In this document: positions 27,801 to 37,060 of the stretch, piece by piece
How positions within the stretch are numbered: the first letter of the stretch is position 1
Layout of the letters: each line of letters opens with the position of its first letter
Origin: Desulfobotulus alkaliphilus
GTDB lineage: Bacteria > Desulfobacterota > Desulfobacteria > Desulfobacterales > ASO4-4
Direction: 5' to 3'
NCBI RefSeq assembly: GCF_007830435.1
Contig: NZ_VLLC01000004.1
Location: 1-64,000, forward strand
DNA length: 64,000 nucleotides
Notes under the pieces: model-generated
Databases searched by the model: none
Told to the model about the DNA's origin: nothing
What the model saw: the letters and a program-made list of their open reading frames with translations, nothing else
Program-made: the position numbers and the translations under genes

Positions 27801-29507
27801 ATGATACTATTCAATCCCAAACTGCACAACCGCAAGCATGCCGATGAAAAAACCCAGAAAATGATGCAGGCCGTTATTGATTATTTTGAAACCAAGGGCT
27901 TGAAAAGCATCAAGAAAGACTGGCATGACAAAACCTGGAATTATGAATTTGTCAAATTCATGAAGGATAATCAGGTCATGGCCACCCTCATGACCCCTGC
28001 GGGTTACGGTGCCGAAGACTCCCGCTGGGACACCTACAGAAATTCCGTATTTGCCGAAATATCAGCTTTCTACGGCATCACCTACTGGTACACCTATCAG
28101 GTTTCCATGCTGGGCCTTGGCCCCATCTGGATGGGTTCCAATGAGGAAATCAAACATAAAACAGCCAAACTTCTTCAGGATGGAGAGGTCTTTGCCTTTG
28201 GTCTTTCGGAAAAAGAGCACGGGGCAGATATCTATTCCTCCGACATGATGCTTTATCCCCAGGAAGATGGCACCTACAAGGCCAACGGCGATAAATACTA
28301 TATCGGTAATGGCAACGAGTGCGCCATTGCCTCCACCTTCGGAAAGGTTGCGGGCACCGATGACTATGTCTTTTTTGCGGCCAATTCCAAGCATCCCCAG
28401 TATGAGTGTGTAAAAAATACGGTTAACGAGCAGAACTATGTGGCTGAGTATGTCCTCCACGATTATCCCATCACCGATGCGGACATTATGGAGCGGGGCC
28501 CCAAGGCATGGGACAACATGCTCAATACCATCAACGTGTGCAAATTCAATCTCGGCTGGGGTGCCATTGGCATGGCCACCCACTCCTTCTATGAGGCCAT
28601 TGACCATGCGGCCAACCGCAACGTCTATGGCAAGTATGTGACGGATTTTCCCCATGTGAAGCGGCTCTTTACGGATTCCTACACCCGTCTTGTGGCCATG
28701 AAGGTCTTTTCCGAGCGGGCCATCGACTATATGCGTTCCGCCAAGGCAGATGACCGCCGCTACCTCCTCTACAATCCCATGGTGAAGATGAAGGTCACCA
28801 CCCAGGGTGAAGAGGTGATCAACATGCTCTGGGACATCATTGCGGCCAAGGGCTTTGAGGCGGAACCCTTCTTTGAAATTGCGGCCCACGAGATCCGCAT
28901 GCTGCCCAAGCTGGAAGGTACGGTTCATGTGAACATGGCTTTGATTGTCAAGTTCATGAACAACTTCCTCTTCAATCCTGCGGAATTCCCCAAAGTACCC
29001 AAGCGGGATGATGTGGCCAATGATGATTTTCTCTTTGATCAGGGACCCACGGCCGGTCTCAGTAAGGTGCAGTTCCACGACTACAACCTTGCCTACAAAA
29101 ATGTGGATCTGCCCAATGTGAATGTCTTCAAAGAGCAGATAGAAAGCTTCAAAAAATACCTTGTGGAAGCCACACCGGACAAAGCTCAGGCCAGAGACAT
29201 CGATTATCTGCTGGTTCTGGGAGAGATTTTCTGCCTTGTTCCCTATGGACAGCTCATCCTCGAAGCCCGTGAGTTCTGGCCGGAGCTGGATGACGATCTG
29301 ATTGAGGAAATTTTTGATTTCATGATCCGGGATTTCAGCAGGCACGCCACCACCCTTTTCACCAAGCCTTCCAATACGGACAAACAGAGGGAAATGGCCC
29401 TTGCCATGATCAAGGCACCTGCGGCCAATCCGGAGCGTTTCAACAAAATCTGGACGGAGCAGGTGTACAGCCTGAAAGGTCAGTATAAGATGCGGGATCA
29501 GGACTGA
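27801..29507 (+). CDS. Acyl-CoA dehydrogenase family protein (large type)
   Basis: 568 residues with acyl-CoA dehydrogenase architecture. N-terminal helices come first, then FGLSEKEHGADIYSSDMMLYPQ, equivalent to the FAD/substrate loop T-E-x-x-G-S-D, and DKYYIGNGNECAIASTFGK in the beta domain. The C-terminal bundle has PKLEGTVHVNMALI, whose Glu is the likely catalytic base. The sequence is distinct from the 599-residue paralogue at 22705. It is of the kind found in fatty-acid- and aromatic-degrading deltaproteobacteria; the substrate is unknown. CAAGGGAGCAAGGCAG precedes the ATG. It ends in a strong terminator and seems monocistronic. Confidence 0.85.
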   Translation: MILFNPKLHNRKHADEKTQKMMQAVIDYFETKGLKSIKKDWHDKTWNYEFVKFMKDNQVMATLMTPAGYGAEDSRWDTYRNSVFAEISAFYGITYWYTYQVSMLGLGPIWMGSNEEIKHKTAKLLQDGEVFAFGLSEKEHGADIYSSDMMLYPQEDGTYKANGDKYYIGNGNECAIASTFGKVAGTDDYVFFAANSKHPQYECVKNTVNEQNYVAEYVLHDYPITDADIMERGPKAWDNMLNTINVCKFNLGWGAIGMATHSFYEAIDHAANRNVYGKYVTDFPHVKRLFTDSYTRLVAMKVFSERAIDYMRSAKADDRRYLLYNPMVKMKVTTQGEEVINMLWDIIAAKGFEAEPFFEIAAHEIRMLPKLEGTVHVNMALIVKFMNNFLFNPAEFPKVPKRDDVANDDFLFDQGPTAGLSKVQFHDYNLAYKNVDLPNVNVFKEQIESFKKYLVEATPDKAQARDIDYLLVLGEIFCLVPYGQLILEAREFWPELDDDLIEEIFDFMIRDFSRHATTLFTKPSNTDKQREMALAMIKAPAANPERFNKIWTEQVYSLKGQYKMRDQD

Positions 29508-29536
29508 TTTTTAAGTCCATTAATCTGTGAGTAATC

Positions 29537-29574
29537 AAAACGCCGGTAAGCCTTTTAAAGGCCTCCGGCGTTTT
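29537..29574 (+). terminator. Rho-independent terminator after the second acyl-CoA dehydrogenase gene
   Basis: AAAACGCCGG and CCGGCGTTTT flank an inner AAGCCTT/AAAGGCC stem; the hairpin ends in TTTT and begins with AAAA. It lies 30 nt past the stop codon. Confidence 0.88.
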
Positions 29575-29702
29575 GCTGCCTTTTTGGAAGTTTTTTCAAA
29601 AACCCTGTAAGGGAAGCATTTGCGGATTTTTTTAAAGTCTGCCATATTGCGGCCGAAAAAAATGCGTTTTTTTACCTCTCCCCCTAAAAAAGGAGCATGG
29701 CT

Positions 29703-32700
29703 ATGCCCAGGCGGCAAGATATTCATAAGGTGCTCATCATCGGATCCGGCCCCATCATCATTGGTCAGGCCTGCGAGTTTGACTATTCCGGCACCCAGGC
29801 ATGCAAGGCCCTGCGAGCCCTTGGTTACAGCATTGTTCTGGTCAATTCCAACCCCGCCACCATCATGACAGATCCCGGCATGGCGGATGCCACCTATATT
29901 GAGCCCCTCAATGTGGAAAGCTTAAGGGAAATCATTAAAAAGGAAAGGCCCGATGCCCTTCTGCCCAATCTTGGCGGTCAGACGGCACTCAACCTGTCTT
30001 CGGCTCTGGCGGAAGCCGGGGTTCTGGAAGAATTCGGCGTAAAGGTCATAGGCGTTAACCTTGATGCCATCAAGCGCGGAGAAGACAGGGATACCTTTAA
30101 AAAGACCATGGCGGAGATCGGCATAGAAACGGCCCGCAGTGAAATTGTCACCACCATGGAAGAAGCCATGGCTGCCGTTGAAGGCATGGGGCTTCCCGTG
30201 GTGGTAAGGCCTGCCTATACCATGGGCGGCACGGGCGGCGGTTTTGCCTATAACATGGAAGAATTTGAAGATATCGTTGCCAGGGGGCTGGCGGCCAGCC
30301 CTGTGCGTCAGGTGCTCATTGAAGAATCCGTGCGCGGCTGGGAAGAGCTGGAGCTGGAAGTGGTAAGGGATGCCACGGGCCAGAAGATTACCATCTGCTT
30401 CATCGAAAACGTGGATCCCATGGGTGTGCATACGGGCGATTCCTTCTGCACGGCACCCATGCTCACCATTTCAAAAGAGCTTCAGGAAAGGCTGCAGGAC
30501 TATGCCTACCGCATTGTGGATGCCATTGAGGTGATCGGCGGTACCAATGTGCAGTTTGCCCATGATCCGGCTTCGGGCAGGGTGGTGGTCATTGAAATCA
30601 ATCCCAGAACGTCCAGATCTTCGGCCCTTGCATCCAAGGCCACGGGCTTTCCCATTGCCCTTGTGTCCGCAAGGCTGGCGGCAGGGCTTCATTTAAGTGA
30701 AATGCCCTACTGGCGGGACGGTACCCTGGACCGCTATACCCCGTCCGGGGACTATGTGGTGGTCAAGTTTGCCAGGTGGGCCTTTGAAAAATTTGAGGGC
30801 GTCAATGACCGCTTAGGCACCCAGATGCGGGCCGTGGGTGAGGTCATGAGCATCGGCAGAAATTATAAGGAAGCCATGCAAAAAGCCATCCGCTCCCTGG
30901 AAACAGGGCGCTATGGCCTTGGCTTTGCAAAGGATTTCCATGAAAAAAGCCTTGAAGATCTCATGGGACTTCTCACGGAGCCTTCCAGCGAAAGGCACTT
31001 CATCCTTTACGAAGCCTTGAGAAAGGGTGCGGATATTGAAACCCTGCATGGTGTTACCCGTGTCAAGGCCTGGTTCCTTGAGCAGATGAAAGAGCTTGTG
31101 GATCTTGAGGAAGAGATTCTGAAGCACAAAGGCGGCATGCTTCCCGATGCCCTGCTTGTTCAGGCCAAAAAAGACGGTTTTGCAGACCGCTATCTGGCAA
31201 AGCTCCTTGCCATCAGCGAAGGGAGTATCCGGGAAAAACGGAAATCCCTGAACCTAAAGCCCGGATGGGAGCCCGTCCCCGTCAGTGGCGTTGACAATGC
31301 GGCCTATTATTATTCCACCTGGCATGGCGGAGATGATGTGGCTGTTTCATCGGGCAAAAAGGTGATGGTGCTGGGCGGTGGTCCCAACCGTATCGGTCAG
31401 GGCATTGAGTTTGACTACTGCTGCGTGCACACCGCCTTTGCCCTGAAGGATGCGGGGTATGAAACCATTATGGTGAACTGCAATCCTGAAACCGTTTCCA
31501 CGGATTATGACACCTCGGATAAGCTGTATTTTGAGCCTCTGACCGTGGAAGACGTACTGGCCATTTATGAGAAGGAAAAATGTGAAGGGGTTGTGGTGCA
31601 GTTTGGCGGCCAGACGCCCCTGAACATCGCAAAGGAGCTTGAGGCAGCCGGTGTCCCCATCATGGGCACCAGCCCGGCCACCATAGACATGGCCGAAGAC
31701 AGGGCCCTTTTCAATGCCATGATGGAACGCCTTGGCATTCCCCAGCCCGAATCCGGTATGGCGGCCACGGAAGAGGAAGCCATCGCCATTGCTTCCCGCA
31801 TCGGTTATCCCCTGATGGTAAGGCCTTCCTACGTGCTGGGTGGCAGGGCCATGGAGGTGGTACATGATGAGGAAAGCCTGAAAAATTACCTGTCAAGGGC
31901 CGTGATTGTTACACCGGACCGTCCCATTCTCATCGACCGCTTTCTCCAGAGCGCCACGGAGGCCGAAGCCGATGCCATTTGTGACGGCAAAGATGCCTTT
32001 GTGCCTGCGGTAATGGAGCACATTGAGATGGCAGGGGTGCACTCCGGGGATTCCGCCTGCGTGATTCCACCGGTCACCATTTTGCCTGAGCATGTTGAAA
32101 CCATAGAGGAATATACCCGGAAAATCGCTGTGGAGATGGGCGTTAAGGGCCTGATGAATATCCAGTACGCCATTTCAGACGGCAGGGTATACATTCTGGA
32201 AGCCAACCCCAGAGCCAGCCGCACCGTTCCTCTGGTTTCCAAGGTCTGTGCCATTCCCATGGCCCGTATGGCCGTGCGCATCATGCTGGGGAAAAAACTT
32301 GGGGATCTGGGATTGAGGCGACCTGTTTTCAGTCATTTTGGTGTAAAGGAAGCCGTGTTTCCCTTCCCCATGTTTCCTGAGGTGGATCCTGTGCTGGGAC
32401 CGGAAATGCGCTCCACCGGAGAAGTGCTGGGTATGGCCCATTCTCCGGGGCTGGCCTTTTTCAAAGCTGCCGAAGCAACGGGTTCCCTTTTGCCTCTGGA
32501 GGGTACGGTTCTCATTACGGTGGCAGATCCGGACAAGGAAGAAGCCCTGGTGGCCGCAAGGCTTTTCCATGAAATGGGTTTCAGAATCCTTGCCACAGGC
32601 GGTACCCATACCTTCCTGGAAAAAAATGGTGTGCCTGCTGAAAATGTGAAAAAGCTTCGGGAGGGACGGCCCAATATCGGGGATGCGGTCAAAAACAATG

Positions 32701-32903
32701 AGGTAAACCTGCTTCTGAACACGCCTTCGGGTAAGCACAGTATTACGGATGATTCCTATATCCGTAAAGCAGCCATCCGCTTTGGGGTTCCCTATATCAC
32801 CACCCCTGCGGCAGCCATTGCTGCGGCAAAGGGTATTGCCGCACGCAGGCAGGGCAAGGAAGCGGTGCAGAGTCTGCAGGAATTCCATGGGGAAATGAGC
32901 TGA
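29703..32903 (+). CDS. carB: Carbamoyl-phosphate synthase large subunit (copy 2, without carA)
   Basis: About 1066 residues, the same architecture as copy 1: [17 protein letters not shown], first ATP-grasp RPAYTMGGTGGGFAYN, second half [16 protein letters not shown] and [14 protein letters not shown], and an MGS domain (TGGTHTFLEKNG). Unlike copy 1 the first loop keeps the usual Gly (IIIGQ). ATG 29703 has AAGGAG eight nt upstream; ATG 29697 is too close to it. No carA or other amidotransferase is adjacent. The protein could share CarA with copy 1 (for instance one arginine- and one pyrimidine-regulated enzyme) or use free ammonia. All catalytic motifs look intact. Confidence 0.94.
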   Translation: MPRRQDIHKVLIIGSGPIIIGQACEFDYSGTQACKALRALGYSIVLVNSNPATIMTDPGMADATYIEPLNVESLREIIKKERPDALLPNLGGQTALNLSSALAEAGVLEEFGVKVIGVNLDAIKRGEDRDTFKKTMAEIGIETARSEIVTTMEEAMAAVEGMGLPVVVRPAYTMGGTGGGFAYNMEEFEDIVARGLAASPVRQVLIEESVRGWEELELEVVRDATGQKITICFIENVDPMGVHTGDSFCTAPMLTISKELQERLQDYAYRIVDAIEVIGGTNVQFAHDPASGRVVVIEINPRTSRSSALASKATGFPIALVSARLAAGLHLSEMPYWRDGTLDRYTPSGDYVVVKFARWAFEKFEGVNDRLGTQMRAVGEVMSIGRNYKEAMQKAIRSLETGRYGLGFAKDFHEKSLEDLMGLLTEPSSERHFILYEALRKGADIETLHGVTRVKAWFLEQMKELVDLEEEILKHKGGMLPDALLVQAKKDGFADRYLAKLLAISEGSIREKRKSLNLKPGWEPVPVSGVDNAAYYYSTWHGGDDVAVSSGKKVMVLGGGPNRIGQGIEFDYCCVHTAFALKDAGYETIMVNCNPETVSTDYDTSDKLYFEPLTVEDVLAIYEKEKCEGVVVQFGGQTPLNIAKELEAAGVPIMGTSPATIDMAEDRALFNAMMERLGIPQPESGMAATEEEAIAIASRIGYPLMVRPSYVLGGRAMEVVHDEESLKNYLSRAVIVTPDRPILIDRFLQSATEAEADAICDGKDAFVPAVMEHIEMAGVHSGDSACVIPPVTILPEHVETIEEYTRKIAVEMGVKGLMNIQYAISDGRVYILEANPRASRTVPLVSKVCAIPMARMAVRIMLGKKLGDLGLRRPVFSHFGVKEAVFPFPMFPEVDPVLGPEMRSTGEVLGMAHSPGLAFFKAAEATGSLLPLEGTVLITVADPDKEEALVAARLFHEMGFRILATGGTHTFLEKNGVPAENVKKLREGRPNIGDAVKNNEVNLLLNTPSGKHSITDDSYIRKAAIRFGVPYITTPAAAIAAAKGIAARRQGKEAVQSLQEFHGEMS

Positions 32904-32907
32904 AAAG

Positions 32908-33010
32908 AAAAGGGATCAGACCTAAGGGAAAAGGGGTCAAAGGAAAAGGGGTCAGCCCCCTTTTTCCTCTTTTTCCTTGCGGGCACCCGTAAAGGGTGCC
33001 CCTACAATCA
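32908..33010. repeat. Short palindromic repeats after carB copy 2
   Basis: Contains degenerate GGGGTCAG/CCCC units like those at 5155-5206, followed by GCGGGCACCCGTAAAGGGTGC (32979-32999). The latter is found again, inverted and with two changes, at 59211-59238. GGGCACC/GGGTGCCC forms a hairpin. The convergent genes on either side (carB copy 2 and the AhbB-like gene) may both end here. Confidence 0.7.
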
Positions 33011-33011
33011 A

Positions 33012-33485
33012 TTATTCTGTTTCAAAGTAGCGCATGGAAGTTTTTTTCAGCTCCCGTATGCTGAAGAGCATGGAATAGTCCGAAAGCCCTGTTTTTTGAG
33101 CCATCTGACCCACAATATCCCGGCAGGAATCCTGACTTCTGGCATGGACCATGGTGTAGAGATTGTAGGGCCAGCCGGGCTTGGGATCCCTGCGGTAACA
33201 GTGGGAAACCGCCTCAAAGCCAGCCATGGTTTCACCGATTTCCTGAATCTTTTCTTCGGGCGCCTTCCATGCCACCATGGCATTGGCGGAAAAACCGGAT
33301 TTCTGATGACGCAGGGTGGCACCATAGCGGCGGATCAGCTTTTTTTCATCGAGACTTTTTAAAATCCCAAGGAAAGCTTCTTCTTCCATTCCAAGGCCTT
33401 CGGCCAGAATTTCATAGGGATTCGCTTCCAGGGGAATATCTCCCTGAATGGCAGCGATGACCTTTTTTTCAATTTCTGTCAGCAT
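33012..33485 (-). CDS. Lrp/AsnC-family protein resembling siroheme decarboxylase subunit (AhbA/AhbB)
   Basis: 157 residues from MLTEIEKKVIAAIQGD, where AGGTGGAGTTTTT precedes the ATG. An N-terminal winged helix (DIPLEANPYEILAEGLGMEEE ... KKLIRRYGATLRH) is followed by an Lrp-type effector domain with SHCYRRDPKPGWPYNLYTMVHA, the pattern typical of AhbA/AhbB/NirD-L proteins. These enzymes convert siroheme to 12,18-didecarboxysiroheme in the heme pathway of sulfate reducers and denitrifiers. AhbA and AhbB normally form a pair; only one is here, so a partner elsewhere or a regulatory role remain open. Confidence 0.78.
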   Translation of the reverse strand: MLTEIEKKVIAAIQGDIPLEANPYEILAEGLGMEEEAFLGILKSLDEKKLIRRYGATLRHQKSGFSANAMVAWKAPEEKIQEIGETMAGFEAVSHCYRRDPKPGWPYNLYTMVHARSQDSCRDIVGQMAQKTGLSDYSMLFSIRELKKTSMRYFETE

Positions 33486-33513
33486 AAAAACTCCACCTGA
33501 AAAAATTTTCCGG

Positions 33514-34356
33514 CTAAGGATTTTTTCCTCGCCTGTCTTCGTCATCCGGCTCTGCCGTAAGGGGTTTGCCCAGCATGTAGCTTTGGGCGGAAAACCCAAA
33601 TCGTACGGAAGGATACAGGGTCAAAAAATTCAGCCAGCCCATCTGGGGCATCATTTCCCCAAGATAATAATGGCTTTCATGCATCCGGATATCATTCCGC
33701 CAGCTTTCCAGCTCGTCCGGCGCATTCATTCCCCATTTAAAACGGGCCCCCGTCAGCATCAGCGTGGGATTAAAGGCACTCATTATCACCTGATAAGGAC
33801 TTACGGCATCGAAAATTAAAAAAGAAGAAGAAAAATTTCTTAGAATCTGATTGATGAAATTCCGGACACAGGCTTCTTCAAGGTACATGAGAACCCCTTC
33901 GACAATGATCAGAAGGGGGCGGTTTGCGCAAAGGATTTGCCGATGCCAGTCCGGATCTTTCAGGGAAGCGTCTACCATATGGTATCTCTGGTCTTCCCCG
34001 AAAAACAAACGCCGGATTTTCATCACCTCCGGCAGATCCATCTCATACCAGTCCATCCGGCCCGTGTCCATGCGGAAAAAACGGGTGTCCAGACCTGCGC
34101 CCACATTGACAACAACGGCATCGGGATGGCGTTTCAGAAAGTGATCCACCATCCTGTCCACGGCAGCTACGCGCATCAGGGTTGCTGTTTTCATTAATGT
34201 ATGCTTTTTCAACACATTAAAATCATAGGGAATTTTTTTAACCAACTCCTTTGCCATGGGATCATGGACGATGGGAGATGGGGCATCACATTCTTCAGCC
34301 CGGAAATAAAGGGGCAGCAGCAGGGTTCTGGAAACGGCGTCAAGGCAGGAAAACAT
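33514..34356 (-). CDS. Class I SAM-dependent methyltransferase of the PPM1/LCM type
   Basis: 280 residues, with AGGGGGTG before the ATG. VVNVGAGLDTRFFRMD is the SAM-binding motif characteristic of the leucine carboxyl methyltransferase family. LLIIVEGVLMYLEEACVRNFI is the conserved post-II motif with the acidic residue, and the C-terminus ends in a short strand. Bacterial relatives methylate small molecules, often polyketide-type acids; the substrate here is unknown. It lies 28 nt upstream of the AhbB-like gene on the same strand, so the two may be co-transcribed. Confidence 0.85.
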   Translation of the reverse strand: MFSCLDAVSRTLLLPLYFRAEECDAPSPIVHDPMAKELVKKIPYDFNVLKKHTLMKTATLMRVAAVDRMVDHFLKRHPDAVVVNVGAGLDTRFFRMDTGRMDWYEMDLPEVMKIRRLFFGEDQRYHMVDASLKDPDWHRQILCANRPLLIIVEGVLMYLEEACVRNFINQILRNFSSSFLIFDAVSPYQVIMSAFNPTLMLTGARFKWGMNAPDELESWRNDIRMHESHYYLGEMMPQMGWLNFLTLYPSVRFGFSAQSYMLGKPLTAEPDDEDRRGKNP

Positions 34357-34605
34357 GGCACCCCCTGATCATATGGCGGGTATGGAACAAAAGGGACGGG
34401 ACCTTCATGATAAGAGTAAACTTAAACCTAACATAAAGCCGGGAAAAAGTCTGCCCTTAAAAAACGGATTTTTTATCCTTTCAGTGCAATGCACAAACCA
34501 TCCATTGCTCCTTCCCTACAAACCATGATATAAAAATAAAAATTTTTCTATGCAGTCCCATCCTGTAATGCCTTCCCACCTTTGTTACCTCAGCAAGGAG
34601 GATGT

Positions 34606-36378
34606 ATGAAAGCCCAGAAAAAACCCATTATCCGTAAAACAGAACCTGCCAAGGAAATTCCTGTTGTACAGGAAAGTGAAGGAACAGAAGAAGATCCCAT
34701 TCTGGAAGCTGCCCATATCATCGACAGGAATTTCCGTAAGGATATGGTCCGGTTTACAGGCCCCATTGATGTTCCCGCCTTCAGCCGGGCCTATTTTGAT
34801 GCTTTGGTCCATCTGGCATGGAGTCCCGGTACCCAGTTCCGCATGATGCTGGAGAGGATGGAATTTTTTACGGATCTTTTTGCCATAAAAACGGGTATGG
34901 CCCCACCCGTTGTGGATCGCCGCTTCCGGGATCCCCAGTGGCAAGACTGGCCCTTTTCCCTGTACAAGGATCTGTTTCTTCGCCTTGAAAAACATCTGGA
35001 AAGCCGTTTGCAGAATATCCGGGGGGTATCCGAGCATTCCAACCTGCTGATTCAGTTTTTCACCCATCAAATCACCGCCATGATGAACCCCCTGAACTTT
35101 CCCGTGACGAATCCGGAGGTTATACGTACCACCATGGAGCAGGGAGGGCAAAATATTGTCAAGGGCATACAGAATCTCATTGATACCCTGACCACCCACG
35201 GGGGAGAGCTGGTGGTCCGCCACAGCCGGGACGATTATCACAAGGTAGGCAAGACCCTTGCCACCACACCGGGCAAGGTGGTTTTCCGCAACCGCCTCAT
35301 TGAACTGATTCAGTATGCACCGGTAACGGACAAGGTTTGCGGAACCCCCATCCTTTTAGTCCCTGCATGGATCAACAAATACTATATTCTGGATCTGAGC
35401 CCCCACAACAGCATGGTCCGCTATCTTACGGAGCAGGGCTTCACCGTTTTTATCATCAGCTGGAAAAACGTGGATGGCAGCTTCCGGGATGATGGCGTTG
35501 ACTCCTATGTCAAAACCGGGCTTGTGGAAGCCATTGCAGAAATCCGTCAGATTACGGGCAGTGACGGGGTACACCTGACGGGCTACTGCATGGGGGCCAT
35601 TCTCTGTTCCATTGCCACGGCCTATCTGCGGGGCCAGGAAGACACTTCCGTTAAAACCCTTTCCTGTTTTGCCTCCCAGCTGGATTTCAGCGATGCCGGC
35701 GACCTTCGCAGCTTCATCGACGAAAGCCAGATCACCTTCCTTAAGGATCTCATGGAAGAAAAGGGTTATCTTCCCAAGTCCAACATGATGCAGACCTACA
35801 GCCTTCTGCGGCCAAGGGATCTGTACTGGAACTACCTTATTGACGAATTTTTCCTTGGCAAAGATCCCTTTAATCTGGATTTTCTGTTCTGGAATGACGA
35901 CGGTACCCGCATGCCCATGCGCCTTCATATTGATATCCTTGAAAGGCTTTATCTGGAAGATCAGCTCACGGAAGGCAAGTTCCGCATGGATGACGGCCGG
36001 AGCATCGACCTGAGAAACATCGACATGGATCTTTACTCCGTGGGAACCCTGAAGGATCATATCGCCCCCTGGAAATCCGTATACAGGATTCCCCATTTTG
36101 TTACCTCACCCATTAAATTCGTGCTTGCATCCAGCGGCCATATCGCAGGCATTATCATCCCGCCCGGTTCCAAGGGGCATTACCACACCGATGGTATTCT
36201 GGGCCATGGACCGGAGCACTGGCTGGCCACGGCCCATATGCACGAAGGAAGCTGGTGGCCGGACTGGACTGCATGGATGAAGGAGCGCAGCCAGCCGGAA
36301 ACGAACAAACTTCCCTGGCCGCCTGCCAAGGGAAGGGATCTGGGACCCGCTCCCGGAACCTATGTGCTGGAAAAGTAA
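34606..36378 (+). CDS. phaC: Class I poly(3-hydroxyalkanoate) synthase (PhaC)
   Basis: 590 residues from MKAQKKPIIRK, with AAGGAGGATGT before the ATG. It polymerises (R)-3-hydroxyacyl-CoA into storage polyester granules. The N-terminal PhaC domain contains LQNIRGVSEHSNLLIQFF and NPEVIRTT; the alpha/beta-hydrolase part has the lipase-like box TGYCMGA (nucleophile Cys), NDDGTRMPMRLH near the catalytic Asp and ASSGHIAGII with the catalytic His. Length and lack of a PhaE/PhaR neighbour support class I. No phaA, phaB or phasin gene is adjacent; crotonyl-CoA made by the 4-hydroxybutyrate pathway 3 kb away could in principle feed the polymer. Confidence 0.93.
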   Translation: MKAQKKPIIRKTEPAKEIPVVQESEGTEEDPILEAAHIIDRNFRKDMVRFTGPIDVPAFSRAYFDALVHLAWSPGTQFRMMLERMEFFTDLFAIKTGMAPPVVDRRFRDPQWQDWPFSLYKDLFLRLEKHLESRLQNIRGVSEHSNLLIQFFTHQITAMMNPLNFPVTNPEVIRTTMEQGGQNIVKGIQNLIDTLTTHGGELVVRHSRDDYHKVGKTLATTPGKVVFRNRLIELIQYAPVTDKVCGTPILLVPAWINKYYILDLSPHNSMVRYLTEQGFTVFIISWKNVDGSFRDDGVDSYVKTGLVEAIAEIRQITGSDGVHLTGYCMGAILCSIATAYLRGQEDTSVKTLSCFASQLDFSDAGDLRSFIDESQITFLKDLMEEKGYLPKSNMMQTYSLLRPRDLYWNYLIDEFFLGKDPFNLDFLFWNDDGTRMPMRLHIDILERLYLEDQLTEGKFRMDDGRSIDLRNIDMDLYSVGTLKDHIAPWKSVYRIPHFVTSPIKFVLASSGHIAGIIIPPGSKGHYHTDGILGHGPEHWLATAHMHEGSWWPDWTAWMKERSQPETNKLPWPPAKGRDLGPAPGTYVLEK

Positions 36379-36384
36379 AAGGAT

Positions 36385-36416
36385 AAAAAAAGGGGCGGTT
36401 TTTCCGCCCCTTTTTT
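36385..36416 (+). terminator. Rho-independent terminator after phaC
   Basis: AAAAAAA then GGGGCGG/CCGCCCC around TTTTT, then six Ts. A strong canonical hairpin seven nt past the phaC stop. A decayed copy of this terminator and its flanks lies at 50719-50773. Confidence 0.92.
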
Positions 36417-36510
36417 CAGATGCTTTTATGAAAGATAACAGTTCAGCACAATTTTCCTTTGACAAATCGGACACCTTCAATCAGGTACACAAGCCATTGA
36501 CTTACTAAAA

Positions 36511-36704
36511 AGGCAACCCACGCCGTGTTACGGCGTTTTGTCATAAAGTAACTTTTGAAGTTACTCAGAAGCAGCTCACGCCCTGCTAGGGCGTCTTGTC
36601 ATAGAGTAACTTGTGCAGGATTCAAACTAATTTCGATCAGTGATGGATAATTGGCCATTTTTTAAGCTTTTGAATTAAAAGAACTCAATTCAAGTTACTC
36701 AGAA
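36511..36704. repeat. Hairpin repeat pair: 60-bp unit plus 134-bp element
   Basis: 36511-36570 and 36571-36630 are two related units: a CACGCCGTGTTACGGCG or CACGCCCTGCTAGGGCG hairpin, then TTTTGTCATAAAGTAACTT or CTTGTCATAGAGTAACTT. The second unit continues through GATCAGTGATGGATAATTGG to AAGTTACTCAGAAG. The whole 36571-36704 segment recurs at 59379-59512 with only a few changes. AGTTACTC ... GAGTAACT is an inverted repeat linking the internal and end sequences. No coding capacity. Confidence 0.8.
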
Positions 36705-36775
36705 GTGGGGTCGGTCGTCAATAGCGCACACCAAAATATTTAAGCCGCCTGCTTTGCCGGTGGTCTATGACTTCA

Positions 36776-37060
36776 TTGGGTTTTCAGAAAAAAATGACAA
36801 ACGTGGGCTAGCGTAAAAAGATATTTTACAAATAAAAAAAGTCTCTTCAATAAAAAGCTTGCAGGCAAGAATGGAATAGGTTGTAACCCAAGTTCGCCAA
36901 AGTAGTGACCATACTTCTGAAGGCTTAATTTAAATGGCAGAAAAATGGATGTGTGGTAACCACAAAATACCAATTCGTTTGATTTTATTGGGTTTGTTAA
37001 AAAAATGACGAACTTGGGTTGATTTTTTAAAAAATAAAAAAACCGGTCAACAATAAAACT
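36776..37060. repeat. AT-rich imperfect direct repeat
   Basis: Two ~80-bp segments (36776-36858 and 36988-37058) share TTGGGTTT, AAAAAAATGACRAACNTGGG, a T/A-rich stretch and CAATAAAA. They are separated by ~130 bp containing AAGTAGTGACCATACTTCTG. The base composition is much more AT-rich than the flanking genes. No convincing gene; a frame on the minus strand (36773-37120) lacks protein character. It lies downstream of the lactonase-like gene. Confidence 0.5.

Noticed and set aside
27194-27835. Minus-strand frame over repeat copy A suggesting a protein shared with copy B
   Set aside because: Similarity between copies is equally strong in all frames, differences do not prefer third positions, and no ribosome site or motif is present.
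28062-29345. A 427-codon minus-strand frame opposite the second acyl-CoA dehydrogenase
   Set aside because: Antisense shadow; same His/Gly/Val-rich composition as other shadows, no motif.
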